From positions 1 through 42,035 of the forward strand of contig CAYWTM010000015.1 of the NCBI GenBank assembly GCA_964460185.1: a DNA stretch of 42,035 nt, written 5' to 3'. Shown here in pieces: positions 16,978 to 25,710 of this stretch. Made by a program: the position numbers and the translations under genes. Each line of letters starts with the position of its first letter. The first letter of the stretch is position 1. The notes beneath the pieces are model-generated. The model did not search any database, was not told the origin of the DNA, and saw only the letters and a program-made list of their open reading frames with translations. The stretch comes from JAVJPJ01 sp040217295. GTDB lineage: Bacteria; Pseudomonadota; Alphaproteobacteria; Rhodobacterales; Rhodobacteraceae.

Positions 16978-17900
16978 TGCTGATCGACCCCGTCACCCTG
17001 ATCGTGGCCCTGATCACGATATCGACGCCGGTCCTGCTGGCCGCCACCGGCGAACTGGTGGTCGAAAAATCGGGTGTTCTGAACCTCGGCGTCGAGGGCA
17101 TGATGATCATGGGCGCGGTCTGCGGCTTCATCGCCGCCAACGAGACCGGATCGCCCACACTGGCATTCCTGGCGGGCATGGCGGGGGGCGCGGCATTGTC
17201 GGTGATATTCGGGGTGCTGACGCAGTTCCTGATGTCGAACCAGGTGGCTTCGGGCCTTGCGTTGACGCTGTTCGGGATCGGGCTGGCCGCACTTTTGGGG
17301 GTGAACTACCCCGGGCAGCCGGTGCCCGAGGTGGCCAAACCCTTCCCCGAGGCCATGCGCCAGATCGAGGTCATCGGCCCGATCGTGTTCAGCCATGACC
17401 TGGTGACCTACATGGCGATCGCGCTGGTGGGCACCGTGTGGTACCTGCTGCGGGCCACGCGCGCGGGCCTGATCCTGCGCGCGGTGGGCGAAAGCCATGA
17501 TGCGGCCCATGCGCTTGGCTACAAGGTGGTGCGCATCCGGTTCATGGCCATCCTGTTCGGGGGCGCCTGCGCCGGTCTGGGCGGTGCGTTCCTGTCGGTC
17601 GTCTATGTCGAGAACTGGGTGCAGGGCATGACCGCCGGCGCGGGATGGATTGCGCTGGCGCTGGTGGTGTTCGCCTCGTGGAAACCCTGGCGTGTGCTGT
17701 TCGGCGCGTGGCTGTTTGGCGGCATCGCGGCCCTGCAACTGCGCCTGCAGGTCGCCGAAATCGGCGTTCCGGTGGCGCTGCTGGACGCCTCGCCCTACCT
17801 TGTCACCATCGTTGTGCTGGTGGTGATGTCGTCAGACCGGGCCCGTTCGGCGCTCAATGCTCCAGCGGCGCTTGGCAAGACATTCCATGCGGGGACCTAG
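16974..17900 (+). CDS. ABC transporter permease, nucleoside/BMP type (second)
   Basis: A 308-residue inner-membrane permease, counterpart of RnsD/NupC/YufQ. It carries the family core ISTPVLLAATGELVVEKSGVLNLGVEGMMIMGAVCGF (residues ~13-49) and the cytoplasmic loop LRAVGESHDAAHALGYKVVRIRFMAILFGGACAGLGGAFLSV, which contacts the ATPase. It begins at GTG 16974 (or ATG 16977) overlapping the small membrane-protein gene. It is the last of the seven overlapping genes; about 99 nt then separate it from the binding-protein gene. Substrate inference, purines or nucleosides, rests on the attached xdh genes. Confidence 0.94.
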   Translation: MMLIDPVTLIVALITISTPVLLAATGELVVEKSGVLNLGVEGMMIMGAVCGFIAANETGSPTLAFLAGMAGGAALSVIFGVLTQFLMSNQVASGLALTLFGIGLAALLGVNYPGQPVPEVAKPFPEAMRQIEVIGPIVFSHDLVTYMAIALVGTVWYLLRATRAGLILRAVGESHDAAHALGYKVVRIRFMAILFGGACAGLGGAFLSVVYVENWVQGMTAGAGWIALALVVFASWKPWRVLFGAWLFGGIAALQLRLQVAEIGVPVALLDASPYLVTIVVLVVMSSDRARSALNAPAALGKTFHAGT

Positions 17901-17999
17901 GACCATGACATGGCAACGACCGGACCCATGATCGCGACCCGTTTCGGCCGGGAAACTTTCAAACCAACCAAACCCGAAACCCTACAGAGAGGACACTCC
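17901..17999 (+). other. Leader between the permease and BMP genes
   Basis: A 99-nt stretch separates the last permease from the binding-protein gene, the only real gap in the operon. It contains a small hairpin (GTTTC 17941-17945 / GAAAC 17952-17956) and ends with a good Shine-Dalgarno region (AGAGAGGACACTCC) before the ATG. I see no terminator T-tract. A separate, more efficient translation start for an abundantly needed binding protein is plausible. Confidence 0.35.
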
Positions 18000-19085
18000 A
18001 TGAAAACAGTTACCAGACTTCTGGCCGGCGCGGCGCTGGCCACCGGCCTTGCCGCAGGCGGCGCCATGGCGCAAGACGACCCGTTCCAGGTCGGCTTCAT
18101 CTATGTCGGCCCGATCGGCGACTATGGCTGGACATGGACCCACGACCAGGGCCGCCTCGCGGTCGAGGAAGCCTTTGGCGATTCCGTCGAGACGGTCTTT
18201 GCCGAAGAAGTCCCGGAAGGGCCGGATGCCGAGCGCCGCATCACGCAGATGATCCTGAATGGTGCCGACATGATCTTCACCACCTCCTTCGGGTATGGCG
18301 AAGCCACCAATGCCGTCGCCGCTCAATTCCCCGACGTCTATTTCGAGCATGCCACGGGCTACCTGCGAGAGCATGAAAACGTGTCGACCTATTCGGCCCG
18401 GTTCTACCAGGGGCGCGCGGTGATCGGCCATATCGCGGGCCACATGACCGAAAGCAACATCGTGGGCTACATTGCGTCCTACCCGATCCCGGAAGTGATC
18501 CGCGGCATCAACTCGGCCTTCCTGCATGCGCGCGAGGTGAACCCCGATGTCGAGTTCCGCGTGGTCTGGGCCTACACGTGGTTCGACCCGGCCGTCGAAG
18601 GCGATGCAGCCCAGGCGCTGATCGATGCCGGTGCCGACGTGATCATGCAGCACACCGATTCAACGACGCCGCAATCCGTCGCGCAGGACGCGGGCAACGT
18701 GTACACCTTCGGCCAGGCATCGGACATGATCCAGTTCGCGCCCGCGCCACGCATTTCCTCGATCATCGACAACTGGGGCCCCTATTATGTGCGCCGTGTC
18801 GCTGAGGCCATGGAAGGCACCTGGGAACAGTCCGACACCTGGGAAGGCATGAGCGAAGGCATGGTGCTGGTCGGCGAGATGACCGACGCGATCCCCGAGG
18901 ATGTTCGCGCCTCGGCCACCGCGTTGATGGAGTCGATGCAGGCGGGCGAATATCACCCCTTCACCGGCCCCATCAACCGTCAGGACGGAACCGCGTGGCT
19001 GGCCGATGGCGAGATCGCCGACGACGGCACGCTGGCGGGCATGAACTTCTATGTCGAGGGCATCACCGGCGACATCCCGAACTGA
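18000..19085 (+). CDS. BMP-family (PnrA-like) ABC transporter substrate-binding protein
   Basis: A 361-residue periplasmic binding protein of the basic membrane protein/PnrA family, known to bind purine nucleosides in characterised members. The N-terminus MKTVTRLLAGAALATGLAAGGAMAQ is a signal peptide with an AMA-Q cleavage site (no lipobox cysteine). Mature features are QVGFIYVGPIGDYGWTWTHDQGR, GADMIFTTSFGYGEATNAVA, the central ARFYQGRAVIGHIAGHM and the C-terminal half starting ADVIMQHTDSTTPQSVAQDAG. The open frame goes up to 17910, but the ATG at 18000 starts the signal peptide and follows AGAGAGGACACTCC. An intrinsic terminator lies 26 nt past the stop. The link to xanthine dehydrogenase suggests hypoxanthine, xanthine or a purine nucleoside as ligand. 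Confidence 0.95.
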   Translation: MKTVTRLLAGAALATGLAAGGAMAQDDPFQVGFIYVGPIGDYGWTWTHDQGRLAVEEAFGDSVETVFAEEVPEGPDAERRITQMILNGADMIFTTSFGYGEATNAVAAQFPDVYFEHATGYLREHENVSTYSARFYQGRAVIGHIAGHMTESNIVGYIASYPIPEVIRGINSAFLHAREVNPDVEFRVVWAYTWFDPAVEGDAAQALIDAGADVIMQHTDSTTPQSVAQDAGNVYTFGQASDMIQFAPAPRISSIIDNWGPYYVRRVAEAMEGTWEQSDTWEGMSEGMVLVGEMTDAIPEDVRASATALMESMQAGEYHPFTGPINRQDGTAWLADGEIADDGTLAGMNFYVEGITGDIPN

Positions 19086-19110
19086 TCGCCGCTTCGACGC
19101 GAGACAGGGG

Positions 19111-19136
19111 GGCCCGCCAGCGATGGCGGGCCTTTT
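19111..19136 (+). terminator. Rho-independent terminator after the xdh/transporter operon
   Basis: GGCCCGCC (19111-19118), six-nt loop AGCGAT, GGCGGGCC (19125-19132), then TTTT (19133-19136). It is a perfect 8-bp GC stem with a T-tract, 26 nt downstream of the binding-protein stop codon. It is the clearest intrinsic terminator in the window and marks the end of the operon. Confidence 0.88.
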
Positions 19137-19187
19137 CATTTGCCACCGGGGGGCGCTGCGGGTTGCGTCGTCGTGCAGCGCCATGAT

Positions 19188-19240
19188 GGGGGCTCTGCCC
19201 CCGGGCTGCGCCCTCCCCCGCCATATTTTCGGGATAAAGA
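19188..19240 (+). repeat. Intergenic hairpin-plus-tail repeat (copy 2)
   Basis: GGGGGC (19188-19193), TCT, GCCCCC (19197-19202), then GGGCTGCGCCC, a C-rich tract and CATATTTTCGGGATAAAGATG. It has the same architecture as the element after slyX (G-run/C-run hairpin, second short stem, C-rich tract, ATATTT tail), with a diverged tail. It lies between the operon terminator and the DMGDH-like gene. The rest of the 19086-19372 gap holds no gene that I can support. Confidence 0.6.
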
Positions 19241-19372
19241 TGGGGTTGCGATGCGCCCGATTCAGTTGATGTCGCTTTCGCGCGGGAATGGGTCGGATGG
19301 GCGAGGCGTTTCCGGTCGCCTTGGGGCAGGTAGGATCAGCAGACTTGTACGCCCCCGGAGGAGCGCCTCGCC

Positions 19373-21874
19373 ATGAAGACCCATGTGAAAGCCCTTGTTG
19401 TTGGCGGCGGTGCCGTGGGCACGTCGATCGCCTATCACCTTGCGCGCGCGGGGTGGGACGATGTGATGCTGCTGGAACGTGACGAGTTGACCAGCGGATC
19501 GACATGGCATGCCGCAGGCCTTCTGCCCCTGTTCAACATGGGCTATGCGACCAGCCACATCCACGATTACAGCGTCAAGTTCTACAAGACGCTGGAAGAG
19601 GAAACCGGGCTGAACGCAGGCTTTTCTGTCGTGGGAAACCTGCGCATGGCGCAGACCGATGCGCGGATGGACGAGTACATGCTGTATGCGTCCACCGCCG
19701 AGTCGGCCGGTATTCCCTATGAATGGCTGAGCGCCGATCAGATCAGGGACCGCTGGCCCCTGGTGCGCACCGAGGATCTTAAAGGTGCGATCTATCATCC
19801 GACCGATGGCTATATAAACCCCGCCGACGTGACCATGGCGATGGCCAAGGGCGCGCGCCAGCGGGGTGTGTTGATCGAACGCAAATGGCAGGTCGATGGC
19901 TATGCCTGGGCCGGCGATCATTGGGATGTCACCTGCACGAAGATGGTGGAGAAGGGCGGCAACCTGGTGCCCTCGGACGAGCAGGTCGTGATCCATGCCG
20001 AGCACGTGGTGACGGCCACCGGCAACCACGCCCAGCGCACGGCCCGGCTGTTGGGCATCAAGATCCCGGCGATCCCGGTCGAGCATCAGTATATCGTGAC
20101 CGAGCCCGATCCCGCGCTGGTCGAGTGGCGCAAGACCCATGGCGAGCACCCGGTCCTGCGTGATGCGGACGCGAAATGGTATGTGCGCGAGGAACGCGGC
20201 GGCTGGATCCTGGGGCCGTATGAACGCAATGCGCCCGCGCGGTTCGAATATGACGTCCCCGACAGTTTCCGCGCCGATCTGTTTCCGCTGGATCTGGAGC
20301 GGATCGAAGAGGAATACATGTCGATGATCCACCGCATTCCGACCTCGGAAACGGTGGGGCTGAAGGACGACTACAACGGGCCGATCTGCTACACGCCCGA
20401 TGGCAACCCGCTGGTCGGCCCGGCGCCGGGTCTTCGCAACATGTGGCTGGCCGAAGGGTTCAGCTTCGGCATCACGGCGGCCGGCGGCACGGGGCATTAC
20501 CTGGCCCAGATGATGGTCGCGGGCGAGGCCGAGATCGACATGGCGAGCCTCGATCCCAAGCGCTACGGCACCTGGATGACCACCGAGTATGCCGCGCGCA
20601 AGAACGAGGAATGCTACGAGCACGTCTTTATCCTGCACCACCCCGACGAAGAGCGCGAGGCCTGCCGCCCGCTGCGCACAGCCCCGGCCTATGAGCGGCA
20701 AAAGGCACTTGGCGCGCAGTTCGGATGCGTGAACGGGTGGGAACGGCCGAATTACTACGGGCCGCTCGATGCGCCCGACGGGTTCGATCATGACGCCCGC
20801 AGCTTCCGGCGCGGTGGCTGGTGGGATCATGCCAGGACCGAGGCCGAGGCCATTCGCAACGGTGTCGGCCTGATCGATGCTACCGCCTTTACCAAGCACC
20901 TGCTGCGCGGGCCCGGTGCGACGGCGTTCCTGGATCACTTCACCTGCAACAAGCTGCCCAAGGTGGGCCGGATCAACCTGACCTATGCGCTGACCAGCCA
21001 TGGCACGACGCGCACGGAATACACCATCGTGCGGTTGGCCGAGAATGAATACTACCTTGTCTCGGCCGGCGCATGGACGGCCTATGACGCCGATTACCTG
21101 ATGAAGGCGGCCGAGGATTTCATGGGCACGGGTGGCGGGTATCTCGATATTCACGATGTCACCACCCAATGGGGGGTGTTTGCGATCGCCGGGCCCAGGT
21201 CCCGCGATGTTCTGCGCGAGATCGTGAAGGATGCAGACCCCGACACCGTGCTGTCCAACAAGCGCTTTCCGTGGTTGAGCATGCGCAATATCGAGCTTGG
21301 CATGTGTCCTGTTCGCGCGATCCGGGTGGCCTATACGGGCGAGTTGGGGTGGGAATTGCACCACCCCATCGAGATGCAGGCCTACTTGTGGGATCAGCTG
21401 CTGGCGGCGGGCGAAAAGCACGGGATGAAGTTGGTGGGCGCACGGGCGCAGAACTGGCTGAGGCAGGAAAAATCCTATCGCGCCTTCGGCACCGAACTGG
21501 GCAGGGACGCGACCCCGCTCGAGGCCGGGCTGGACAGGTTCGTGGATCTGTCCAAACCGTTCCACGGCAAGGACAAGATGATCGAGACGGGCATCCGCTT
21601 CAAATGCGTGACCATGATGATCGACGGGCCCGCCGATGCCGACCCGTGGGGCCGAGAGGCGCTTTATGATGGCGACACCAAGATCGGGCGTCTGACGTCG
21701 GGCGGGTATTCGGTGGCCTTCGGCAAGCAGATCGGCATGGGCTATGTCCGCCCGGACCTGGCAGAGGTCGGCACCAAGCTGAAGGTGCGCATGTTCACCC
21801 GCCTGTTCGATGCCGAAGTGGTCGAAGACAGCCCCTATGACCCGACCAATGCGGTGATCCGGGTTGATGGGTGA
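19373..21874 (+). CDS. FAD-dependent dimethylglycine/sarcosine dehydrogenase-like protein with GcvT domain
   Basis: An 833-residue two-domain oxidoreductase of the DMGDH/SARDH type, which oxidatively demethylates an N-methyl amine (dimethylglycine, sarcosine or similar) and passes the one-carbon unit to tetrahydrofolate. The N-terminal DAO domain starts with the FAD Rossmann motif VVGGGAVGTSIAYHL (residues ~9-23), then LLERDELTSGSTWHAAGLLP; the histidine in STWHAAG matches the covalent-FAD histidine region of this family. The domain ends near WLAEGFSFGITAAGGTGHYLAQ. From ~430 on comes the GcvT folate-binding part (TAFTKHLLRGPGATAFLDHF, RVAYTGELGWELHHP, GARAQNWLRQEKSYRAFGTEL). A CGGAGGAG ribosome site lies 9 nt before the ATG. 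It appears monocistronic. The exact substrate is not determined. Confidence 0.92.
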   Translation: MKTHVKALVVGGGAVGTSIAYHLARAGWDDVMLLERDELTSGSTWHAAGLLPLFNMGYATSHIHDYSVKFYKTLEEETGLNAGFSVVGNLRMAQTDARMDEYMLYASTAESAGIPYEWLSADQIRDRWPLVRTEDLKGAIYHPTDGYINPADVTMAMAKGARQRGVLIERKWQVDGYAWAGDHWDVTCTKMVEKGGNLVPSDEQVVIHAEHVVTATGNHAQRTARLLGIKIPAIPVEHQYIVTEPDPALVEWRKTHGEHPVLRDADAKWYVREERGGWILGPYERNAPARFEYDVPDSFRADLFPLDLERIEEEYMSMIHRIPTSETVGLKDDYNGPICYTPDGNPLVGPAPGLRNMWLAEGFSFGITAAGGTGHYLAQMMVAGEAEIDMASLDPKRYGTWMTTEYAARKNEECYEHVFILHHPDEEREACRPLRTAPAYERQKALGAQFGCVNGWERPNYYGPLDAPDGFDHDARSFRRGGWWDHARTEAEAIRNGVGLIDATAFTKHLLRGPGATAFLDHFTCNKLPKVGRINLTYALTSHGTTRTEYTIVRLAENEYYLVSAGAWTAYDADYLMKAAEDFMGTGGGYLDIHDVTTQWGVFAIAGPRSRDVLREIVKDADPDTVLSNKRFPWLSMRNIELGMCPVRAIRVAYTGELGWELHHPIEMQAYLWDQLLAAGEKHGMKLVGARAQNWLRQEKSYRAFGTELGRDATPLEAGLDRFVDLSKPFHGKDKMIETGIRFKCVTMMIDGPADADPWGREALYDGDTKIGRLTSGGYSVAFGKQIGMGYVRPDLAEVGTKLKVRMFTRLFDAEVVEDSPYDPTNAVIRVDG

Positions 21875-21934
21875 TCGCGCCCCTTGCTGTATTGTGACAT
21901 TACTTTTCGGACGGCGTTCTGATGCTGCCTTTGC

Positions 21935-21966
21935 GATCACGCGCCCTGTGTGACGGGCGCGTGATC
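21935..21966. terminator. Strong hairpin between convergent genes (likely bidirectional terminator)
   Basis: A perfect 12-bp stem (GATCACGCGCCC at 21935-21946 with GGGCGCGTGATC at 21955-21966) closes an 8-nt loop, TGTGTGAC. It sits in the 102-nt gap between the converging DMGDH-like and DHFR-like genes, 11 nt from the latter's stop. Neither side has a T-tract, so any terminator activity would be weak or factor-assisted. Confidence 0.6.
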
Positions 21967-21976
21967 CGGTCTGGGC

Positions 21977-22507
21977 TCACTGGACGGCAAACGCCTGGTA
22001 GAGGACGCCGTCGCCATGATCGCGCTGGGTCATGAGGCTCAGCTTCGGCGCGCGGTTCAGGTCCGCGAACAGCGGGGTGCCGCCACCCAGCACGATCGGT
22101 GCCCGCTTCAGCCGCAAGTCGGTGATCTGACCCATTTCCATGAGCGCGCCGGCCAACTGGCCGCCACCGCAAAGATAGATCGGCCCGCCTGCGTCCCGGC
22201 GCAGACGGGTGACCGCATCTGCCGATAGGGTGCGCCATACGGTCACCTCGGATCCTTCGGGCAGATCGATGGTGGATGAAACCACGGTGCTGCGGGCGTG
22301 CGGATAGGGATTGGCCCCGGGCGGCAGGCCAAAGGCATAGCCGAATTCATAGGTCGCGCGGCCCATGAGGACGGCTTTGTAGCCTTCCAGTCGCGCAAGG
22401 TAATCGGCCACGATTGAACCTGCATGGGGAAAGGCGGCCACGTCGCCGCCGGGTCCGGCAATGAAGCCGTCGGCGGAAACCGCCACGTCATAGATGATGG
22501 GATGCAT
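21977..22507 (-). CDS. Dihydrofolate reductase-like (RibD C-terminal domain) protein
   Basis: A 176-residue protein of the RibD-C/DHFR-like fold, the family often labelled dihydrofolate reductase family protein, a probable NADPH-dependent reductase. It starts MHPIIYDVAVSADGFIAGPGGDVAAF, the standard first strand and substrate loop, then has VLMGRATYEFGYA, VSSTIDLPEGSEVTVW, IYLCGGGQLAGALMEMGQI and PIVLGGGTPLF in the expected order. It has neither the RibD deaminase domain nor clear folate-specific residues, so the substrate is open. It is the last gene of a seven-gene minus-strand run, 139 nt after the patatin gene. Confidence 0.88.
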   Translation of the reverse strand: MHPIIYDVAVSADGFIAGPGGDVAAFPHAGSIVADYLARLEGYKAVLMGRATYEFGYAFGLPPGANPYPHARSTVVSSTIDLPEGSEVTVWRTLSADAVTRLRRDAGGPIYLCGGGQLAGALMEMGQITDLRLKRAPIVLGGGTPLFADLNRAPKLSLMTQRDHGDGVLYQAFAVQ

Positions 22508-22646
22508 GAAATGCTCCGAGAAATGTCAGACAGTCCAGGCCCTTTGTCGGGGCGGTGATCGGGGATCAGGCTGTCTTGATCATTGGCTGGGCACTCCTTG
22601 GGCAGGAGGAGACGGTAGGTTTTGAGCGCCAGTTGACAAGCCTGGA

Positions 22647-24461
22647 TCACATTCCAGGCATCCCCGCCCGGCGCAAGGCCACCAGGGCGGGGTTCTGGGC
22701 GGTGGCGAGGCCCGAAAACACCTCGTCGGTCGCGTGCTTGTAACTGAGTTCATAAAACAGCCGGTGCTGCGACCAGGCAAGGAACCCGGCCCCTTTCAAT
22801 CCGGGCGGGCGCACATGCAAATCGTCCGCATTCATGCCGTGATGGGTCGCGCCCTGACCGACCAGCAAGCTGCGCATCACCGTCGAGATCAGCCCCGGCG
22901 CGCGCGGTGCGCGTTTGCCGAAAGGCATCACCGTGCGCTTGAGCAGATCGGCGCGACCCGGCAGGCTGGCGTAATCCACGTGGATCCGCCTCGACGTATC
23001 CTTTTGCACATTGACCACCACGTTCGGCCCGGTCTTGAGCCCGTGCATATCGCGGAACGGCATGTTGTCGACACAGCCTCCATCGACCAGCATCGCCCCG
23101 GCCGAGGTGAAGAACGCCGGCAAGATGCCCGGAATGGCCGAAGATCCGCGCACGGCTTCCCACAGGGGGCCGCGCCGGATCAGGCATTTTTCCATTGTCG
23201 ATAGATCGGCCGCGACGGCGTAGTAAGGCAGCCACAGATCCTCGATCGGGTCAGAGCCGAAATGGTCTTGCAGGGCGGCATCCAGCACCTTGTGATCGAG
23301 AAACGCGTATTTCGGAACCGTGACCCGACGCATCGCGCCGGATTTCACAAAGATCTTTTCGACACGCGGCCCGATGTCTTCTGCCGGAACACCAAGGGCG
23401 ATGGCGCCCGCCATGGCGCTGCCGACCGAGGTGCCGCCGACGATGTCGATGGGCAGGCCGGCATCCAGCATCGCGCGCCAGACACCGACATGGGCGACCC
23501 CGAACGCCCCGCCGCCAGACAGGACCAGCCCGATTGCACGCCCTGCCAGGAAGCGGCCAAGCCGCGCCATGTCCTCGCCATCGGCGGTCAACGCCACGTG
23601 GTGGTGCAAAAAGCACGGTCGACTGTCGAGCCAAAGGCCGGTTCCCCTGGCCTTCTGCATCCGGTGCGGGTGGATCAGGACCAGACGCCGCTGGCTTTCC
23701 GGCAAGATGTGCAACGCGACCTTTTCGATCTCGGACGGGGCGGTGTAGGTCATGGCCTGCACGACGATGACGGCCTGGTCGGCCTGTCTGAGCGCCGCGT
23801 TCGACCAAGCGCTGTTGTCCGGGGACGCTACGAACAAAACGATCTCGGCGGCCCGTTCTTGCTGGTTCAGCCAGGCAATCGCCTCATCGCTTGCCGGGTC
23901 GATGCGGTCACCGAGGGCGGCGCGCAGATCGTCTTCGGTCACGATGGCGACGTTGTGATAGGGGCTGATGGAGGCGGCCAGATCGGGCGCGAAACGATCC
24001 GGCAACCGGGCGCGTCCGCCGGGCAATATGCAAAAGGTCCGCGCGGGCGGCCGGCCCGGGTCATGGGGCACGCGGGCGCTGGTCGCGGCAAGGCGATTGG
24101 CCAGTTCCGCCGCGATGGCCCGCGCAAGATCGGGGGTCTCGGCGCACAGCGCCTCGAAATCCGCCTTGTCGATACGCAACACCACGGAATCGCGCGCGGC
24201 GATCACATCCGCCGTGCGCGCCTTGCCTGTCAGGAACGCGATCTCGCCGATGACGCTGCCGGCCCCGATCTCGGCCAGTTCCACGCCACCGCGCAAGACC
24301 CGAAAACGGCCGGTTTCCACCAGGTACATGGCATCCGCCGTGCTGCCGGCCGCGATCAGAACATCGCCGCGCCCAACCTGTCGACGCGACAGCCGCCTGA
24401 GGGCGGGACCCTGCAAAATGGCGAACATCCCCTCGGGGGCAAGTCGATCAATTCTGTCCAT
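22647..24461 (-). CDS. Cyclic nucleotide-binding domain / patatin-like phospholipase (NTE family)
   Basis: A 604-residue protein with an N-terminal cNMP-binding domain and a C-terminal patatin domain, similar to neuropathy target esterase (PNPLA6/NTE1). The sensor domain (about 1-130) has QVGRGDVLIAAGSTADAMYLVETGRFRVL and GAGSVIGEIAFLTGKARTADVIA, the phosphate-binding cassette. The catalytic domain (from about 310) has the oxyanion loop LSGGGAFGVAHVG, the nucleophile motif GGTSVGS (Ser ~345) and the dyad aspartate in DGGCVDN (~457). It should hydrolyse lysophospholipids or fatty-acyl esters near the membrane, with ligand control; no transmembrane helix is visible. The ~180-residue middle part (residues ~135-310) has no assigned fold. 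Only one cNMP domain is present, versus three in eukaryotic NTE. Confidence 0.93.
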   Translation of the reverse strand: MDRIDRLAPEGMFAILQGPALRRLSRRQVGRGDVLIAAGSTADAMYLVETGRFRVLRGGVELAEIGAGSVIGEIAFLTGKARTADVIAARDSVVLRIDKADFEALCAETPDLARAIAAELANRLAATSARVPHDPGRPPARTFCILPGGRARLPDRFAPDLAASISPYHNVAIVTEDDLRAALGDRIDPASDEAIAWLNQQERAAEIVLFVASPDNSAWSNAALRQADQAVIVVQAMTYTAPSEIEKVALHILPESQRRLVLIHPHRMQKARGTGLWLDSRPCFLHHHVALTADGEDMARLGRFLAGRAIGLVLSGGGAFGVAHVGVWRAMLDAGLPIDIVGGTSVGSAMAGAIALGVPAEDIGPRVEKIFVKSGAMRRVTVPKYAFLDHKVLDAALQDHFGSDPIEDLWLPYYAVAADLSTMEKCLIRRGPLWEAVRGSSAIPGILPAFFTSAGAMLVDGGCVDNMPFRDMHGLKTGPNVVVNVQKDTSRRIHVDYASLPGRADLLKRTVMPFGKRAPRAPGLISTVMRSLLVGQGATHHGMNADDLHVRPPGLKGAGFLAWSQHRLFYELSYKHATDEVFSGLATAQNPALVALRRAGMPGM

Positions 24462-24547
24462 CTCAATCTCCGCGCGGGGCTGATCCCAGGCCCGAAGGCT
24501 GCTGTATCACAAGCCCGCCGTCGTGAAAAACGATCCGTAAAGTCATG

Positions 24548-25150
24548 CTACCCCGTGACCGGGCGGCAAAACAGAAGCAACAGGTTGTTGGCAGGCATGG
24601 CGCGCGTTTGTGTGTGGTCAAGACCCCGGTCAGCCGCCTGCGCGATGACATCCGCCACGTCCTTGTAGCCGATGGCGGGGTCTTGCGCCCTGAGCGCGGC
24701 GTGAAAGCCGGCATCGCCATCGCTGGTTGGATGGCCATCGCGCAGGAACGGGCCGTAAAGCGCGACAATCCCCCCCGGCGTAGTGGCGGATGCAATTTCC
24801 GCGATCACGGTGCCGGCCTCGTCGTCCGAGATCAGGTGCAGAAGGTTTATCAAGACGATCAGATCGAACGCCCCCGTCCGGGCCGACCACCCCGCACGCG
24901 CCGCATCCAGATCGAGAGGCGGCAACAGGTTGGGGGACGGATGCGCCGCCGACCATGCCGCGATCGACCTGCGACGCGCCGGATCGGGATCACTGGGCTG
25001 CCACTGCAATCCCGGCATGGCGGCCGCGAACCGGATCACGTGTTCGCCCGTGCCCGATGCGATTTCCAGCGCCCGGCCCCAGGCAGGGGCAACTTGCTGA
25101 AGTTCGGACACAATGGCATCGCGGTTGCGCAGCGCTGCCGGTGCGGACAT
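24548..25150 (-). CDS. DUF938 family SAM-dependent methyltransferase-like protein
   Basis: A 200-residue cytoplasmic protein of the DUF938 family, a class I methyltransferase fold. The SAM-binding loop is ALEIASGTGEHVIRFA (residues ~26-41), followed by the acidic end of strand 2 (WQPSDPDPARRRSI), FDLIVLINLLHLISDDEAGTVI and TTPGGIVALYGPFLRDG. The frame is open up to 25282, but the ATG at 25150 gives the family start (MSAPAALRNRDAI) and avoids overlap with the upstream gene. No substrate is known for the family. It sits between a small exported protein and the NTE-like gene on the same strand. Confidence 0.87.
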   Translation of the reverse strand: MSAPAALRNRDAIVSELQQVAPAWGRALEIASGTGEHVIRFAAAMPGLQWQPSDPDPARRRSIAAWSAAHPSPNLLPPLDLDAARAGWSARTGAFDLIVLINLLHLISDDEAGTVIAEIASATTPGGIVALYGPFLRDGHPTSDGDAGFHAALRAQDPAIGYKDVADVIAQAADRGLDHTQTRAMPANNLLLLFCRPVTG

Positions 25151-25209
25151 CCGGGAATCCCCGGTGTCGGGCGCGGTGCATGCCGCGCCGGGCAGGTCGA
25201 GACGGCGGA

Positions 25210-25674
25210 TCACTGCTGCATCATGATTTCCATGGCGCCGCTTTCGGCCATGCGCATCATCATGATGTCCATCACCCCACATTCGCCCAACAGGGCCTGC
25301 GCCTGCCCCGGCGACATCCCGTCAGGCATGCCGATGGTTTCGTTGATCTCGCCGTTGAGGATGGATTCACCGGTCGCGCCCTCAAGGGCTGCCTCCATAT
25401 CGTCCATCATCCGGTCCACGGCAGATACGCTGCTGGCATCGACATAGGCGTCCAGAACGCAGGCATAGGCCTGCCGCAAACCGTCGTCCCAATCGGGGCT
25501 CGGCAGGTTGCCTTCCAGTTGCGGCAATTGCAGGGCAAGCGCCTCGTTGGTCAAGGTTCCGGCGCGTTCTGCCAGTGTTTCCATGCGGTCAAGCTGCGAC
25601 TGCGCGAGTGCCGGAAGAGAAAAAGCAAACGCAAGGCAAAGCGTGGCACATGCTGTGCGGAGGTGAGAATTCAT
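25210..25674 (-). CDS. Small exported protein of unknown function
   Basis: A 154-residue protein that I do not recognise. The start at 25674 yields a classical signal peptide (MNSHLRTACATLCLAFAFSLPALAQ) with an ALA-Q cleavage site; an AGGA lies about 10 nt upstream, and the in-frame TTG at 25683 is too close to it. The mature part is acidic and helical, with two cysteines (QAYACVLDAY and LLGECGVMD) that could form a disulfide, and an unusual methionine-rich C-terminus (MDIMMMRMAESGAMEIMMQQ). The methionine cluster might bind a soft metal such as copper, but that is only a composition-based thought. It lies 36 nt downstream of the frameshifted oxidoreductase. Confidence 0.8.
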   Translation of the reverse strand: MNSHLRTACATLCLAFAFSLPALAQSQLDRMETLAERAGTLTNEALALQLPQLEGNLPSPDWDDGLRQAYACVLDAYVDASSVSAVDRMMDDMEAALEGATGESILNGEINETIGMPDGMSPGQAQALLGECGVMDIMMMRMAESGAMEIMMQQ

Positions 25675-25710
25675 GTCAAACAATCCTGTGTGATCGCGTT
25701 GGGGTCTACC

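Noticed and set aside
19262..21940. 892-residue open frame antisense to the DMGDH-like gene
   Set aside because: Same shadow effect; the plus strand gives a full FAD/GcvT protein with a good ribosome site, while the antisense product has shadow-type His/Arg/Gly/Gln-rich composition.
22560..22570. Another TGATCC (minus strand) upstream of the DHFR-like gene, considered as a second sigma-E promoter
   Set aside because: The bases 18 nt downstream read AAGGG, not a TA-starting -10, so the pattern does not hold; a similar TGATCC near 25207 fails in the same way.
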